Shown here one piece after another: positions 1-12,156 of a DNA stretch of 64,000 nucleotides. Below the pieces are notes generated by a model. It made no database searches. It saw nothing but the letters and a program-made list of their open reading frames with translations, and had not been told where the DNA came from. The stretch's first letter is position 1. The number at the start of each line of letters is the position of its first letter. The stretch comes from Exophiala sp. HKRS030. Taxonomy: Eukaryota; Ascomycota; Eurotiomycetes; Chaetothyriales; Herpotrichiellaceae. Where the stretch lies: the NCBI GenBank assembly GCA_023897205.1, contig JAHWDD010000002.1, forward strand, positions 2,418,001 to 2,482,000. The letters run 5' to 3'. Both the position numbers and the translations under genes were made by a program.

Positions 1-1415
1 CTACGAGCAAATTTCGATTGGTATTGATTCAGGGATGTAATCCATAATGGGTGATGACAGACACACGATACCCATGTACATTTTATGTAGGGGGTGACAT
101 GAGTTATTTTACGCGCCAGAAGGAAGAAGACTTATGCCTGCCCTTGGTACTTGATAATACGGATGGGTGATGCTCAGTAGCTTGGTATGATGATAAAATA
201 AACGAGGTGAAAGCGAACAAGATTTGTAGTGTTTATTCGTCCTCGTACTGTATAGGGATCTCGTCTTAGTCGTCGCGGTCGTCGCAGTCGTTGTGGATGT
301 CCTTGTCATCGGAGATACGTCCGGCTATGTTGTTCCGTAAGGACATGATTCGAGCATTGGTCAACCTGGGCCAGATTTTGACTCACTCAAGCTGCAGGTT
401 TGCTTGGTCATGACGGCCACGAACGGTGATAACAATATGAAGACGACAAGTCGAAAGTGTTATTTCTCAACGCTTTTCTTTTTGATCCTTTTGCTCGCTT
501 CCGGCCAATTCCCGACCCAGTGACGAGTAATACAGCGTACAATAGCACATGTACGACGAGTAAGACATTGAAAAATTCCCTAGCTACCTAAGGTATTCAT
601 TCTACGGCGTACGTGATGATAATGATCAATTATTGTCAGTTCGCAAGGACTTGGCCCGATGGACCGAACCTCTGCGCCAGAAGGGCAAGGGATTGATGAT
701 GGATTAGCCATAACTGGGGACCTTGTTCTCTGCCAAAATAATGATCCAATCGATTGACAGTAGTACGGAGTGAAATATCGGCCATTCCATCTACTTCCGT
801 AAGTTTAGATCTTTTGACGGGGTCCTTTCCTCGCATCTTCATTCGTCCTTTTGCGCTTCGATTTCCTAATACGATTTTTTTGGTGTTTTTCTTCTATGAT
901 GATGCGGCTCAAAGCACAACGGGAAACCCTTTTTCTCCTTCTCCATGTGGCCCAAGTGCTTCCCAGCTTAGAAATCCATTCCCTTCCGTACCATTACGAG
1001 GATCATTGACGGACCACCATCCCGTTAAACCCCATTCCAAACTCCGTCCTCGGGCCCATATGTTTTTGCCCGCTTACTGCGTTACGACACCATGGAACGA
1101 GTTGTTGACCCCAACCCGACACACACGAGAGACGATAATAGCGTCAAGGGTCATTTATTTGAACAACCCATTCCAGTGTCATCATCATGAGTGGTGACCT
1201 ATTTTCCCGCTTGTCTTGTTTCGCCGAAAATCGCATTTGATTTGCACTTGACTTGTTGGACTGTCACCCACCGCTCTTCTTTTTTTTCCTCTCTTCGTGT
1301 CCTGTTGATTGTTGTCGTTGTTAGTTGTCTTGTTTGTTCGTCTCTCTTTTGGCTTCGTGCCGGTTGGTCCTGGTCGTACGTCTCTATTTACTGGTGGAAG
1401 TTTATCCGTACCAAA
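1..1415. other. Gene-free left end and promoter side of the first ABC transporter
   Basis: I see no ORF here with a recognisable domain. The last 160 bases before the ATG are pyrimidine-rich (about 1262-1390), which is usual for fungal promoters and leaders. A near copy of a recurrent intergenic 9-mer (TACGGAGTG) lies at 764-772. A 147-codon open frame at 754-1197 has low-complexity, non-protein-like composition and is not called. Confidence 0.5.
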
Positions 1416-4400
1416 ATGTTCAATACACATCCCCGGGAGATGTACGGGCGCAGTTTCCGCCGTGAGCGTGAGTTTTTCCCTCGACTCTCAATCCTCGCTG
1501 TGTACAATACTGACCGCCGCCGCAGCGCCCGTCAATGACCTACACAACATCACCGCCCCCGACCCATTCTCACAAAATACAAGCGCGGTACAGTCGCCTC
1601 GCGATTCCGACGAGAGCCCTGCCCAGGCGCGAGATGGCACGTGGGGCGAACGGGATATCGGCGGTCCGGTCAGTCGGGAAGAGGCCATGGCCGACTACGA
1701 ACACATGAGGAGAGAGCTCACCCGACTGAGCTTGCAACGGACGAGGACGCGAGACTCGGCGGCCACAAAACCCAAGAGTAGGCTGGGCAGAGCGCGAACC
1801 GCTCCTTCAATCGCCAGGACAGTAACCAGATCTTCCAGGGCCGGTAGTTTTACAAGTGCCTCGAGTGCAGCAGACGACGAGGCTGCTGCGTCGGTATCGG
1901 GCGAGGAGGATGATGACGACCTTGACCTGGGCACTTTCCTAAAAGACGGTCACTTCGAGAAGAGAACAGAGGCAGGAGAGTCGGCCAAGAAGGTGGGCGT
2001 CGTGTACGAACATCTCACGGTGAAAGGCGTGGGGGCTCAAGCGACGTTCTCCAAAACACTACCGGAAGCCATCGTGGGAACATTCGGTCCCGACCTATAT
2101 CGAATAGTCACGAGATTCTTTCCGGCCCTGAGAATGGGCAAGCACCCTCCCACGCGAGATTTGATCCACGATTTCACCGGTGTCGTTCGAGATGGTGAGA
2201 TGATGCTGGTTTTGGGCCGGCCGGGATCGGGATGCACCACCTTCCTCAAAGCCATTGCGAACCAGCGCGATAGCTTTGCCGGAGTCGAAGGCAAAGTCAG
2301 CTATGGTGGTATATCAGCCGAGGAGCAGAGAAAACATTATCGAGGAGAAGTCAATTACAACCCCGAGGATGATCAACATATGCCTTCCCTAACCGTCGGC
2401 CAGACGCTGAGGTTCGCCCTGATGAACAAGACCAGACAACATGAGGCGGGCACCATCCCCGTCATCATCGACGCGTTGCTGAAGATGTTTGGCATTTCTC
2501 ATACATACGGCACTCTGGTCGGAGATGGGTATATCCGTGGTGTCTCTGGTGGGGAGAGGAAGCGAGTAGGTATCGCAGAGACCCTGGCCACTAAGAGCTC
2601 CGTCGTCTGTTGGGACAATAGCACACGAGGTCTGGATGCGTCTACGGCTTTGGACTATGCCAGATCTCTGCGAGTCATGACAGACATTTCTAACCGGACC
2701 ACGTTTGTCACCCTGTACCAAGCCGGTGAGGGAATCTACGAGCTCATGGACAAGGTGTTGGTCATTGAGGAAGGCCGTACCATCTACCAAGGTCCTGCCA
2801 AACTCGCCCGGCAATATTTTATCGACCTCGGCTTCCAAGCTCCCGATCGACAGACCACCGCAGATTTTTTGACGTCCGTGGGAGATCCGAATGAACGACA
2901 GTTTCAGCCAGGGAAAGAAGCCTCCACGCCCAAGACGGCCGAAGAGCTTGAAGCCGCTTTCCGCAAATCCGCAATCTACCGGCAGACCATTTCCGAAGTT
3001 GATGAATACGAAGCTCAACTGCATCGGACAGACTGCGCAAACACCAAAAGATTCCAAGAAGCCGTCGAGCAATCGAAGAGTAATAGCAAGCTCGTGTCTC
3101 CACGGTCAAGTTACACCGTCTCCTTCTGGCGCCAGGTATTGGCCTGCACTCTTCGTGAGTTCTGGCTCTTCTGGGGTGACAAAACCTCGCTTTACACAAA
3201 AGCTTTTATCATCGTGGCTAATGCTTTGATCATTGGTTCGCTCTTCTACGGCGAGAGTCTTGACACGGCTGGTGCGTTTCCTCGTGGCGGTGCATTGTTC
3301 TTTTCGGTTCTCTTCCTTGGCTGGCTGCAGTTGACCGAGTTGATGAGGGCCGTGAGTGGACGTGTTGTCGTTGCTCGACATCGCGATTATGCCTTTTACC
3401 GACCGAGTGCTGTTGTAATCGCCCGAGTTCTCCTGGACCTGCCTGTCATCGCCGTTCAAGCCGTGGTGTTCACCATCATCCTATACTTCATGGCAAACTT
3501 GGACGTCGAAGCGGGCAAATTCTTCATCAACTTGCTCTTCGTCTACGTCAGCACAATCTGCATCACGGCCTTGTACCGGATGTTCGCCTCCCTGAGTCCC
3601 AGCATTGATGACGCCGTCCGCTTCTCTGGCACGGCGCTCAATCTTCTGCTCATCTTTGTCGGCTATACCATACCGATGCGAACCTTGACTTCCGATGTCA
3701 TCTGGTTCGGATGGTTGTACTATGTCAATCCGGTCGCGTATGCGTATGAAGCCGTCCTTACAAATGAATTTTCGGATCGAACGATGAAGTGTTCGCCGTC
3801 CAACTTGGTACCTCAGGGGCCCAATGTGGATCCTGCGTATCAGGGATGTTCGCTGACTGGGGCGACTGTCGGAAGCAACACGGTGAACGGTGCCGCATAT
3901 GCCAAACAGTCATTTGGATACTCACGATCACATCTGTGGCGCAATTTTGGTGTTCTGATCGCCTTCACGGTGTTGTACGTCCTCGTCACGGCCTGGGCTT
4001 CGGAGACATTTTCATTTGCTCAAGAAGGAGGTGGTGCATTGATATTCAAGAAGACTCGAAAAGCCAAGAAGATGATTACACAAGACAGTAAACCCACGGA
4101 TGAAGAAAAGGGTGCAACTCCTCAAGATCCAGTGTCGAGTGGGTCGTCGGAAACGATGCAGGACGAAAAGGAGCAAATGGTCAACAATATCGCTCAGAGC
4201 AAGAGTGCTTTCACCTGGGAGAATGTCGAATATGAAGTCCCATATCAGGGTGGGAAGAAGAAGTTGCTCAATAAAGTCAATGGCTACGTCAAACCAGGAT
4301 TGATGATTGCCCTGATGGGTGCCAGTGGTGCTGGAAAGACCACATTACTCAATACACTATCTCAGCGCCAGACGACCGGGACCGTGTCTGGTGACATGCT

Positions 4401-6171
4401 GGTTGACGGCCGACCGCTCGGCATTGAATTCCAAAGGGGAACTGGTTTCTGTGAACAGATGGATCTCCACGACGAGACTGCCACCATTCGGGAGGCTCTC
4501 GAGTTTTCGGCCGTATTGAGACAAGACCGGAATATCCCGAAACAAGAGAAGATTGACTACGTCAACAAGATCATTGATCTGCTGGAGTTGAACGACATTC
4601 AAGATGCCATCATTACATCGTTGGGTGTGGAACAACGCAAACGGTTGACCATCGGCGTCGAGTTGGCAGCCAAACCCGAGCTCCTTTTGTTCTTGGATGA
4701 ACCTACAAGTGGCCTTGATTCTCAGTCAGCATACTCGATTGTCCGATTTTTGAAGAAGTTGTCTCGCGCCGGTCAGGCCATCATATGCACCATCCATCAA
4801 CCTTCGTCCATGCTGATTCAACAATTCGATATGGTTCTGGCACTCAATCCAGGTGGAAATCCTTTCTACTTTGGACCGATTGGTGAGAACGGATCGGCTG
4901 TCGTTGATTACTTTGCCAAGCGCGGTACGCAGTGTCCTCCGAATAAGAACGTGGCCGAGTTCATCCTCGAGACAGCGGCCAAAGGGGGTAAGAGACGTGC
5001 AGACGGCAAGCGAGTCAATTGGAACAAGGAGTGGCTTGAGTCTGAAGAGAATGCTCAAATGCTCAAAGAGATTCAAAAAATCAAGGAGGAGAGATCGAGA
5101 GAGCCTGTCAAGGAGACGCACACCCAACGTGCTTTCGCCGCGCCCGTCACACTCCAAACCATCGAGCTCACGAAGCGAACTTTCCGCAACTATTGGCGTG
5201 ATCCTTCGTATCTATACGCAAAGCTCTTCGTCAGTGTCATCATTGGTGTTTTTAATGGCTTTACGTTCTGGAATCTAGAAAACTCGGTGGCGTCACTTCA
5301 ATCGCGTCTCTTCTCGCCTTTTTTGGTTTTGCTCATCCCGCCTACGATCGTCAATGGTGTGGTACCAAAGTTCTACCAGAGCCGGTCGCTGTGGGAAGCT
5401 CGCGAATACCCGTCTCGGATCTACGGCTGGGTCGCGTTTTGTACGGCTCAGGTGGTTGCCGAAATCCCCATGGCCATCATCTCCTCGGTGGTTTACTGGC
5501 TGATCTGGTACTACCCGACCAATCTCCCACGTGACAGCAGCGCGGCGGGCTACGTCTTCTTGATGACCATGTTGTTTTATCTGTTCATGTCGAGTTGGGG
5601 CCAGTGGATCTGTGCGTTTGCGCCAAGTTTCACCGTCATTTCCAACGTCCTCCCCTTCTTCTTTGTGGTTGTGGGCATCTTCAACGGCGTCGTCAGGCCG
5701 TACACTCAGTTGCCGGTGTTTTGGAAATACTGGACGTACTACCTCGTCCCCTCGACCTACTGGATCGGCGGCGTCCTGGCGGCGACGATGAGAAACCTAC
5801 CAATTCGATGCCGCGAGGGAGAAAGCACATTGTTCAATGCACCACCCGGTGAGACGTGTCAGAGTTACGCGGGTGCCTTTGTGCGGAACGTCGGGATGGG
5901 GTACGTCGAGGCCACGGCCAACGGGACGTGCGCGTATTGTCCGTACGCGAGTGGCGACGAGTATTTGTCCACCATCAACATCCGACCGGACCAGAAGTGG
6001 AGAGACTTTGGCATCTTTTTGGTCTTTGTCTTTACGAATTGGTTGCTCGTCTACTTCTTCATTTACACCGTCCGGGTGAGGAAATGGGGGTTCGGGATGG
6101 GTTATTTGTTTGGTGGGATGGAAAAGGTTGGTGGTTTGGTCGGCAGGTTGATCGAGAGCGGGAAGAAGTAA
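1416..6171 (+). CDS. Full-size PDR-type ABC multidrug transporter (ABC-G), gene 1
   Basis: ATP-driven efflux pump of the plasma membrane, expected to export hydrophobic drugs or secondary metabolites. The protein of about 1565 aa has the reversed PDR order (NBD-TMD)x2. NBD1 has the degenerate Walker A GRPGSGCTT near residue 248, signature VSGGERKR near 357 and a Walker B ending [13 protein letters not shown]2 has the intact Walker A GASGAGKTT near 949, a degenerate signature (GVEQRKR) and Walker B LLLFLDEP near 1070. This asymmetry is typical of the family. Each half ends in about six membrane segments, and a Cys-rich extracellular loop precedes the last one. Start choice: the frame is open upstream, but an ATG at 1416 joined through a 58-nt intron (1468-1525; GTGAGT, branch TACTGAC, CAG) enters the long frame cleanly. 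The ATG at 1687 is an alternative. The gene converges on the second PDR gene. Substrate unknown. Confidence 0.93.
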
Positions 6172-7047
6172 ACAGCGAGTGAATGAGGAAGTGGTTTGGG
6201 AAACAACGAGTCCGAAAGGTATAGTTGTGAAGAGATCAGTGGTCTGCGACAGCAAGTGAATATGGATGTGGAATTAGAATGATGATCATGACGAATGAGA
6301 TGATATGGAGTGTATAAGAGCTAGCTACATTACATGGCCAGCTTGTTTATCAGCAGACAGATTTGAAAGAACAAGGCGAGGAGTTTTGGGAAGGTGTAGG
6401 ACACCAAAAAAGAATAAAATGAGAGCGCACAAAATTACTCCAACGACACAAGTAGTCTTGGACATGAAGTCGTCCTGTCTATTTTTCTTCTTTTCGTCTA
6501 TGGATTATTGTCTATATCCTGCTGACATGTCTATTATTTGGCAACCTTGACAACAAACAAAACCTATTCAAAATCCTTCCTTCCATTCCCTGGTCAAAAC
6601 ACATTCACTAGCTCTTCTCCCTCCCTCCCTCTCCCTCCTCTTTCCCCTTGGGCTCCAAGGTATGTACATATGTGCATGGACCAAAACACACATAAACAAG
6701 AAATGAAGAAAGGCATCGATTGACCTCCCCCGCCCCTTGACACCTTGTGCCTTGTACACCGAACCCCCCCAAAAAAAGAAAAGAAACCCCCCTTTCCAAC
6801 AAAGGTACTTGAGTGGCAACAGAATGATTTTCGAAAGGGAGGACCTCTTCTCGAACCCGCCTGGAGATGACCGGTTGAAACCGCACAAAAACTTTGAAAT
6901 GGAATGTAGACGAGATGGTGATCGAGGTAGATGGCGAGATGATGTAGATGTAGATGTAGATGTAGATGTAGATGTAGGTGAGAGGTCCAAGGCAACGTCA
7001 CAAAAATTATACTTGTGTACAGGTTTGGAAAAAACAAACAAAATCTG
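6172..7047. other. Intergenic space between the two convergent ABC genes
   Basis: Shared 3' flank of two tail-to-tail transporter genes. Open frames on both strands here run through low-complexity sequence, including a hexanucleotide repeat, and are not protein-like. No gene seen. Confidence 0.6.
6941..6976. repeat. (GATGTA)6 hexanucleotide microsatellite
   Basis: Six perfect head-to-tail copies of GATGTA lie about 70 bp past the stop codon of the second ABC gene. It probably falls in that gene's 3' UTR or just beyond and should vary in length between strains. Confidence 0.95.
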
Positions 7048-8259
7048 CTAGGAGACGACCTTTTCGTTCTCGCCCGAGACCGCCTGTACCGGTTGTGTCG
7101 AATCCGATTCCGACGCCGAAGCCGGTGGTGGTGGTGCCGTCGTTCTCGTCGTGGTCTTTTCCAACGGAGCTTCGGAAACATCTTCGGCCTTTTCCTTCTT
7201 CTTTTTCGGCACGCGGACGAGCCAGTACAGTGCCACGGCGCCAAAGATGTTGAAGACGATAAAGGCCCACATGATCCCGAAGTTGCGCCACATGTATCGA
7301 GGGTGGGAGGCGACGGAGGACAAAAAGGCGTCGGTGTCGGCGATGGCACAGAAGCTGCAGTTGCCGGTGGCCCCGGCGTCCTGCAGGTAACCACCCGCGG
7401 CCGAGATGTAGTCACTCATGTACTCCCCGCAGGTCTGACCCGAGGGGGGAGAGAAGTGGACGTACTCGTTGGCGGCGCAGACCACCTTGGTGTGGGCCAC
7501 GGCCGTGGAGAGCATGCCGTCTATCAAGTACGTAAAGGGGGAGACACGGTACCTGTCGTCGTTTTGCCAAATCGTCAGTATTCTCGACACAGACACACCG
7601 AGCACAGATGGGGGGGGGGGGTCAAATGTCTTGTCCCCTTTTTTTTCTTTTCGGAAGACTCACATGAAGATCCAAAATCCCGGCAAAGCCTTGGGACCGA
7701 CCAAGACGCCACAAAAGACGAGGGTCAGGGAAAAGGTCAGGTTGGCAATGTTGCCACCCGTCTCGGCGTTGTCGATGCCGGCGATGACCATGTGGGCAAA
7801 GGTGCAGGTGAAGAACAAAAAGACCAGGATGAACAGGAACATCAGGGCGCCCCGCTCGTGGACCGCGTGGGTGGGTTCCGCGTTGTTGTACAGGCCGATC
7901 GGGTAGTACCAGGTGACGAAGATCAAAAACGCACACAACACCGACCACGGCAACTCGGCGATGATGTTGGACATCATGAAGGCCTGCCAGGAGTAGGTCT
8001 TGCTGGGACGTTCTCGGACCTCGTACAGGGCCCGCTGAGTGACGAACAACGGCATGATCTGCTGGACGAGTTGACCGAAGATGGTCATCAACATGAAGAT
8101 GCCAAACATTTGATTCGTCAGACCCTGGATCGTGTTGCGGGCCTTGAAAAAGGAGAAGCCGATGAACAAGCCCTGCCACGACAAAACGTGTTAAAAGACC
8201 ACCACATGGAAAACGACGACAAAGGGGCGGTGGAGAAGGTGGACGCGGGGAGAGAGGAA

Positions 8260-8333
<74 letters not shown>

Positions 8334-11300
8334 GAGAAAGCAAACAAAAAGGGTGGGACCTACCGAAGCGATACACAATGACAATTTACTGTAAATGTAC
8401 GACGGGGTCCGCCAGTACTGCTGAAAGATTCGTTGCAAGACTTCGCGGAGCTGTTGGTAGAAGGGGGCGGCGAATTCGCGGTAACTCGCCTTGTCCGTGA
8501 GGTCCGAGGTCGCGCGGGCCAGCCTGCACCGTTCCGCCTTCAAGGTCGCGAGCTCCTCGTGCACGGCGCGCTTCTCGGGGGAGTTGCGCCACGTCTCGAC
8601 CCAGTCGATGTCCGTGTGGGAACCGGGGGCGGCGCCGATGACCTCGAGCATCCACTCGGCCGGGTTCGCCTCGGGGGGGCAGGCGTGCGCGCCGTTGCGC
8701 TCAAAGTAAGCCGTCAGGACCCTGGACGACTCGCCGACCTGGCCAAAGTAGACGGTCCTGCCGCCCTTGGCGAGGAACAGGAGGCGGTCGAAGCGCTGGA
8801 AGAGCATGGCCGACGGCTGGTGGATCGTGCACAGGATGGCCTGGCCGTTGTTCTTCAGTTTCTCGAGCAGGTCCAGGATGGACCACGAGGTCTGCGAGTC
8901 CAGGCCGGAGGTGGGTTCGTCCAGGAAGAGCAGGAGCTGGGGCTTCGCGGCGAGCTCGACGCCGATGGTGAGGCGCTTCCGCTGCTCGACGTTGAGGCCC
9001 TCCCCGGGGACGCCGACGACGGCGTCGGCGTACTCGGTCATCTCGAGCAGCTTGATGACCTCGTTGACGTACGACAGCTTCTCCTCGCGGGGCACGTGCG
9101 CGGGCTGGCGGAGCAGGGCGCTGAAGTTGAGCGCCTCGCGGACGGTCGACGTCTCGAGGTGGAGGTCCTGTTGCTGGACGTAGCCCGTCTTGCGCTGGAA
9201 GGACTCGTCGCGCTGGAGGCCGTCGACCAGCATCTCACCCGAGATGACGCCCATGGTCACGCGCGTCGCGAGGACGTCGAGGAGCGTGGTCTTGCCGGCG
9301 CCGGAGACGCCCATGAGGGCCGTGAGGGTGCCGGGCTTGACCCAACCGTCGACGTGGTCGAGCAGTCGTCGTTGCCCGCCCTTGACCTTGATGTCGTAAC
9401 ACACGTCCTTCCACTGGAAGATGGCCGTCTGTTTCTGGATGATGCTGGAGATGGGCTGGAGCTCGCCGTCATCTTTCCCCGCCGTGACAGCCGCACCAGA
9501 ATGGCCGCCTTCGGTGTCCGACGCGGGCAACTTCTTGAGTACGGCCGGCTTGTGTCCACGTCGGAACACGAGCACTTCACCTTTCGACTTCTTGGCGGCG
9601 ACGAACTCGGCGGCCACCAGGTAGAAAACCATGAAGCCAATCAAAAAGGCCCATAGGATACCGAAATTCCTCCACTTGTGCGCATGGTAGTATTTGTAGT
9701 TGCTGTTGATGTAGGCATCGCCGGAGACAAAGGTCTGGCCGGGAACGGATCCGACGGTGGAACAAACGCGGTGGTCCGTCCCCTCGCCATATCCTGGTCC
9801 GGTAGGGACATAGGCCGAGCAATCGTACTTTTGACCGGAGAACTCGTTGATCATCAACGCTTCGAAGCCGTACGCCACCGGGTCAAGGTAGTTGATCCAT
9901 CGAGCCCAGCCCAGCATGTAGTTGACGGGGATGGCGAAACCGGTGTAGATGACGATTGCCAGGATCAGAATGGCCGCAGGCGCAAGAGCCTGACTCAGTG
10001 TCCGAGAGACCGAGGCGATGGTTCGGAACAGCATACTCATGACCAAAGTGAGGAAGAAGGAGATGAGCAAGAAAAAGAAGAATGCTCCAGCTTCCCTCCT
10101 CAGGTTCGTCAGGAAGTACAAGGTGACGTTGAAGATGATGGTGTTGAAGATCTTGTAGGGCATGTCCGTCAGCATGGACGCGAACGCTTCCGCAGAGGGA
10201 TGGTAAAGGGCGTATCGCGCGTGCTTCTCGACAATTGGCCGTTGGGCGTATAGCGTCAAGATTTCCAAAGCAGAGCCAAACGCGTTGATCAGGATGGCGA
10301 AAAACAGCAAGGCGCCCCGGGAGTAGAAGGAATTAGTGGTGTGGCTGAGATTGTAGAAGATGGAGCCGATGATCAAAGCAAACGCAGTGTTACCAAAGAC
10401 TGTACCATGTCAGAAACGTACGGTGGAGAGGAGAGATCCGTGCCAGGTTTGTATGGGTGAGACTTACTCTGTGTCAACGTGAGACTGGGGTCGGCCACAA
10501 GTCTCCGGAAGCCACGCCATAGACAAAGGCGAACTTGCTGGACATAAGACAGAGTGACTGGTAGATGGTTAGACCGTTGAAGAGCCGTGGAAGTTGTTCC
10601 TGGTGACATAGGAAGGGGTAAAAGGACTCACATGGAGAGGACACTCTCTGTCGTTTGGCCTGTTGCAGTTTTCGTGATTCCTTGAATCTTTCCAGGTCCG
10701 GTCCACCAATGGGATGTTCTTGGTCAAAAGCCTCGATTTCCTCCAGCAACCGTGCTCGCTCCGGGCTGTCCTTCCAGGCCTGTGCAAACTCATCTGGAGT
10801 TCGAGGGACTCTGTTTTCGAAGCCCTCGCGGACGACTCTCTCCGTAGGGCTTGTCATGGAAGTCAAGAAATCGGCCGTGGTCTGACGATCCGGGCAGAGG
10901 AAACCCATACGAACAAAATAATCCTTTGCCTCGTCCTTGGGGCCGAAGTAGATCTGGCGTCCTTCATAGAGGACGACGGCCTTGTCGAAGATGTCGTATG
11001 CGCTTTGGGGAGCTTGGTAGATGGCAACCGCGGCCGCCGAGTTCAGGATGTCCGTCGAAACCCGCAGACTCTTACAAAACTCAATGGCATTGGCACTGTC
11101 CAAACCACGAGTACTGTTGTCCCAGCACTGCAACGGGGACATGTTCAAGAACGCCTCGGCGATACTGACACGCTTGCGTTCACCTCCGCTCACTCCGCGG
11201 ACGAAGTCGTTGCCCACTCGAGTGTTGAAGGTGTGGCGGATGCCGAACATGGCCATGATGACATCTCGCATGTGCTCGGCGTAGGTGTTTCGGGAAACGC

Positions 11301-12156
11301 CTCCAGGGAGATATCGAGGTGCCCTCGCGCGAGCGGCAAAGTACAGGGTGTCTCCGACGGTCAGTTGAGGGAAATGTACATCCTGTTCGGCCGTGTAGAT
11401 TGCTTCACCACGAAAGTGTTTGTGCATCTCGTGGAAACTGATGCCCTGGTAGTTGATGTACGAGTTTTCGTCGACGTTGAAACCGTGGGTCTCTCCTGCG
11501 ATGGTCTTGAGGAACGTCGAGCATCCAGATCCCGGAGGACCCAAGACAACGAGCATCTCTCCAGGCTTGATCAAACCGTCAAAGTTGCGAAGAATGTCGA
11601 TTCTGCGCTGCCCAACGCCCATCAACCTGCGAGCGATCCCGACACCTTCGAGCCAGATATTGCCCACCGATTTCTGATAATCTGTGGCGGCTCCGAAGCC
11701 ATGAGCACTCAGATCACGGAAGGCGACACCTGCGGTCCTGGCGAGGAAACGGTCGTCCGAAGACTGAAGCTGGAACATGGCCTTTGTCCATGCCCGCGGT
11801 CTGAAGTTGTCCGAAGCCGGGTCGATGCTCGAGCCGGGCTCAGCATTGAATGGATTGGCACCGCTCATGGAACGGACAGAGTCCCGAGTAAACTGCCGAG
11901 CAAGCTCTTTTATGCGGTCGGCCCCTTCCTCTTCATCTGAGCCACTCGAGCTCTCCAGCTTTGCTTCCTGGATGGCTTCGATGTCATTCTGGGCGGATGT
12001 GCTGTGTGTCCGATGGCGTGATTCATGCGAGTGTTTGCGAAACGGGTGATAGGTGTCTTCGACTTCACTGCTCCTTCGATGGTGACCCGGCACGCCAGCA
12101 CCACGCATGTCGGTACTGTGGTCCGGGTTGGTGGTGAAATTCCCCACGAGAGACAT
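7048..12156 (-). CDS. Full-size PDR-type ABC multidrug transporter (ABC-G, Cdr1-like), gene 2
   Basis: Second PDR efflux pump, about 1554 aa. Five exons: 12156-10632, 10557-10468, 10399-8364, 8172-7664 and 7552-7048. The introns are 10558-10631, 10400-10467, 8173-8363 and 7553-7663, all GT-AG, and the reading frame closes exactly (4665 nt). NBD1 has Walker [18 protein letters not shown] and [13 protein letters not shown]2 has [16 protein letters not shown] and [13 protein letters not shown]. The long N-terminus is Ser/His/Glu-rich, as in CDR/PMR-type pumps, and the C-terminal tail is Lys- and Pro-rich. The two ABC genes differ in N-terminus, linkers and intron pattern, so they are not a recent tandem copy. 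The third intron is unusually long because of a large AG/CT microsatellite. Substrate not predictable. Confidence 0.95.
7610..7621. repeat. 12-base poly-G run inside intron 4 of ABC gene 2
   Basis: Uninterrupted G12 on the + strand (C12 in the transcript), lying within intron 7553-7663. It is likely length-variable and prone to sequencing error, but sits outside the coding exons. Confidence 0.9.
8250..8340. repeat. (AG)n/(CT)n microsatellite inside intron 3 of ABC gene 2
   Basis: Nearly pure AG dinucleotide tract; the longest uninterrupted block is about 8275-8323, roughly 24 units. It lies wholly in the intron 8173-8363 of the minus-strand transporter gene, where the transcript reads CU repeats, a long polypyrimidine tract. 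It accounts for that intron being about twice the size of its neighbours. Confidence 0.95.

Noticed and set aside
7015..8394. 459-codon + strand open frame opposite the second ABC gene
   Set aside because: It is antisense to well-supported ABC exons and runs through the AG microsatellite; composition is His/Asp/Gly/Val-rich with no domain.
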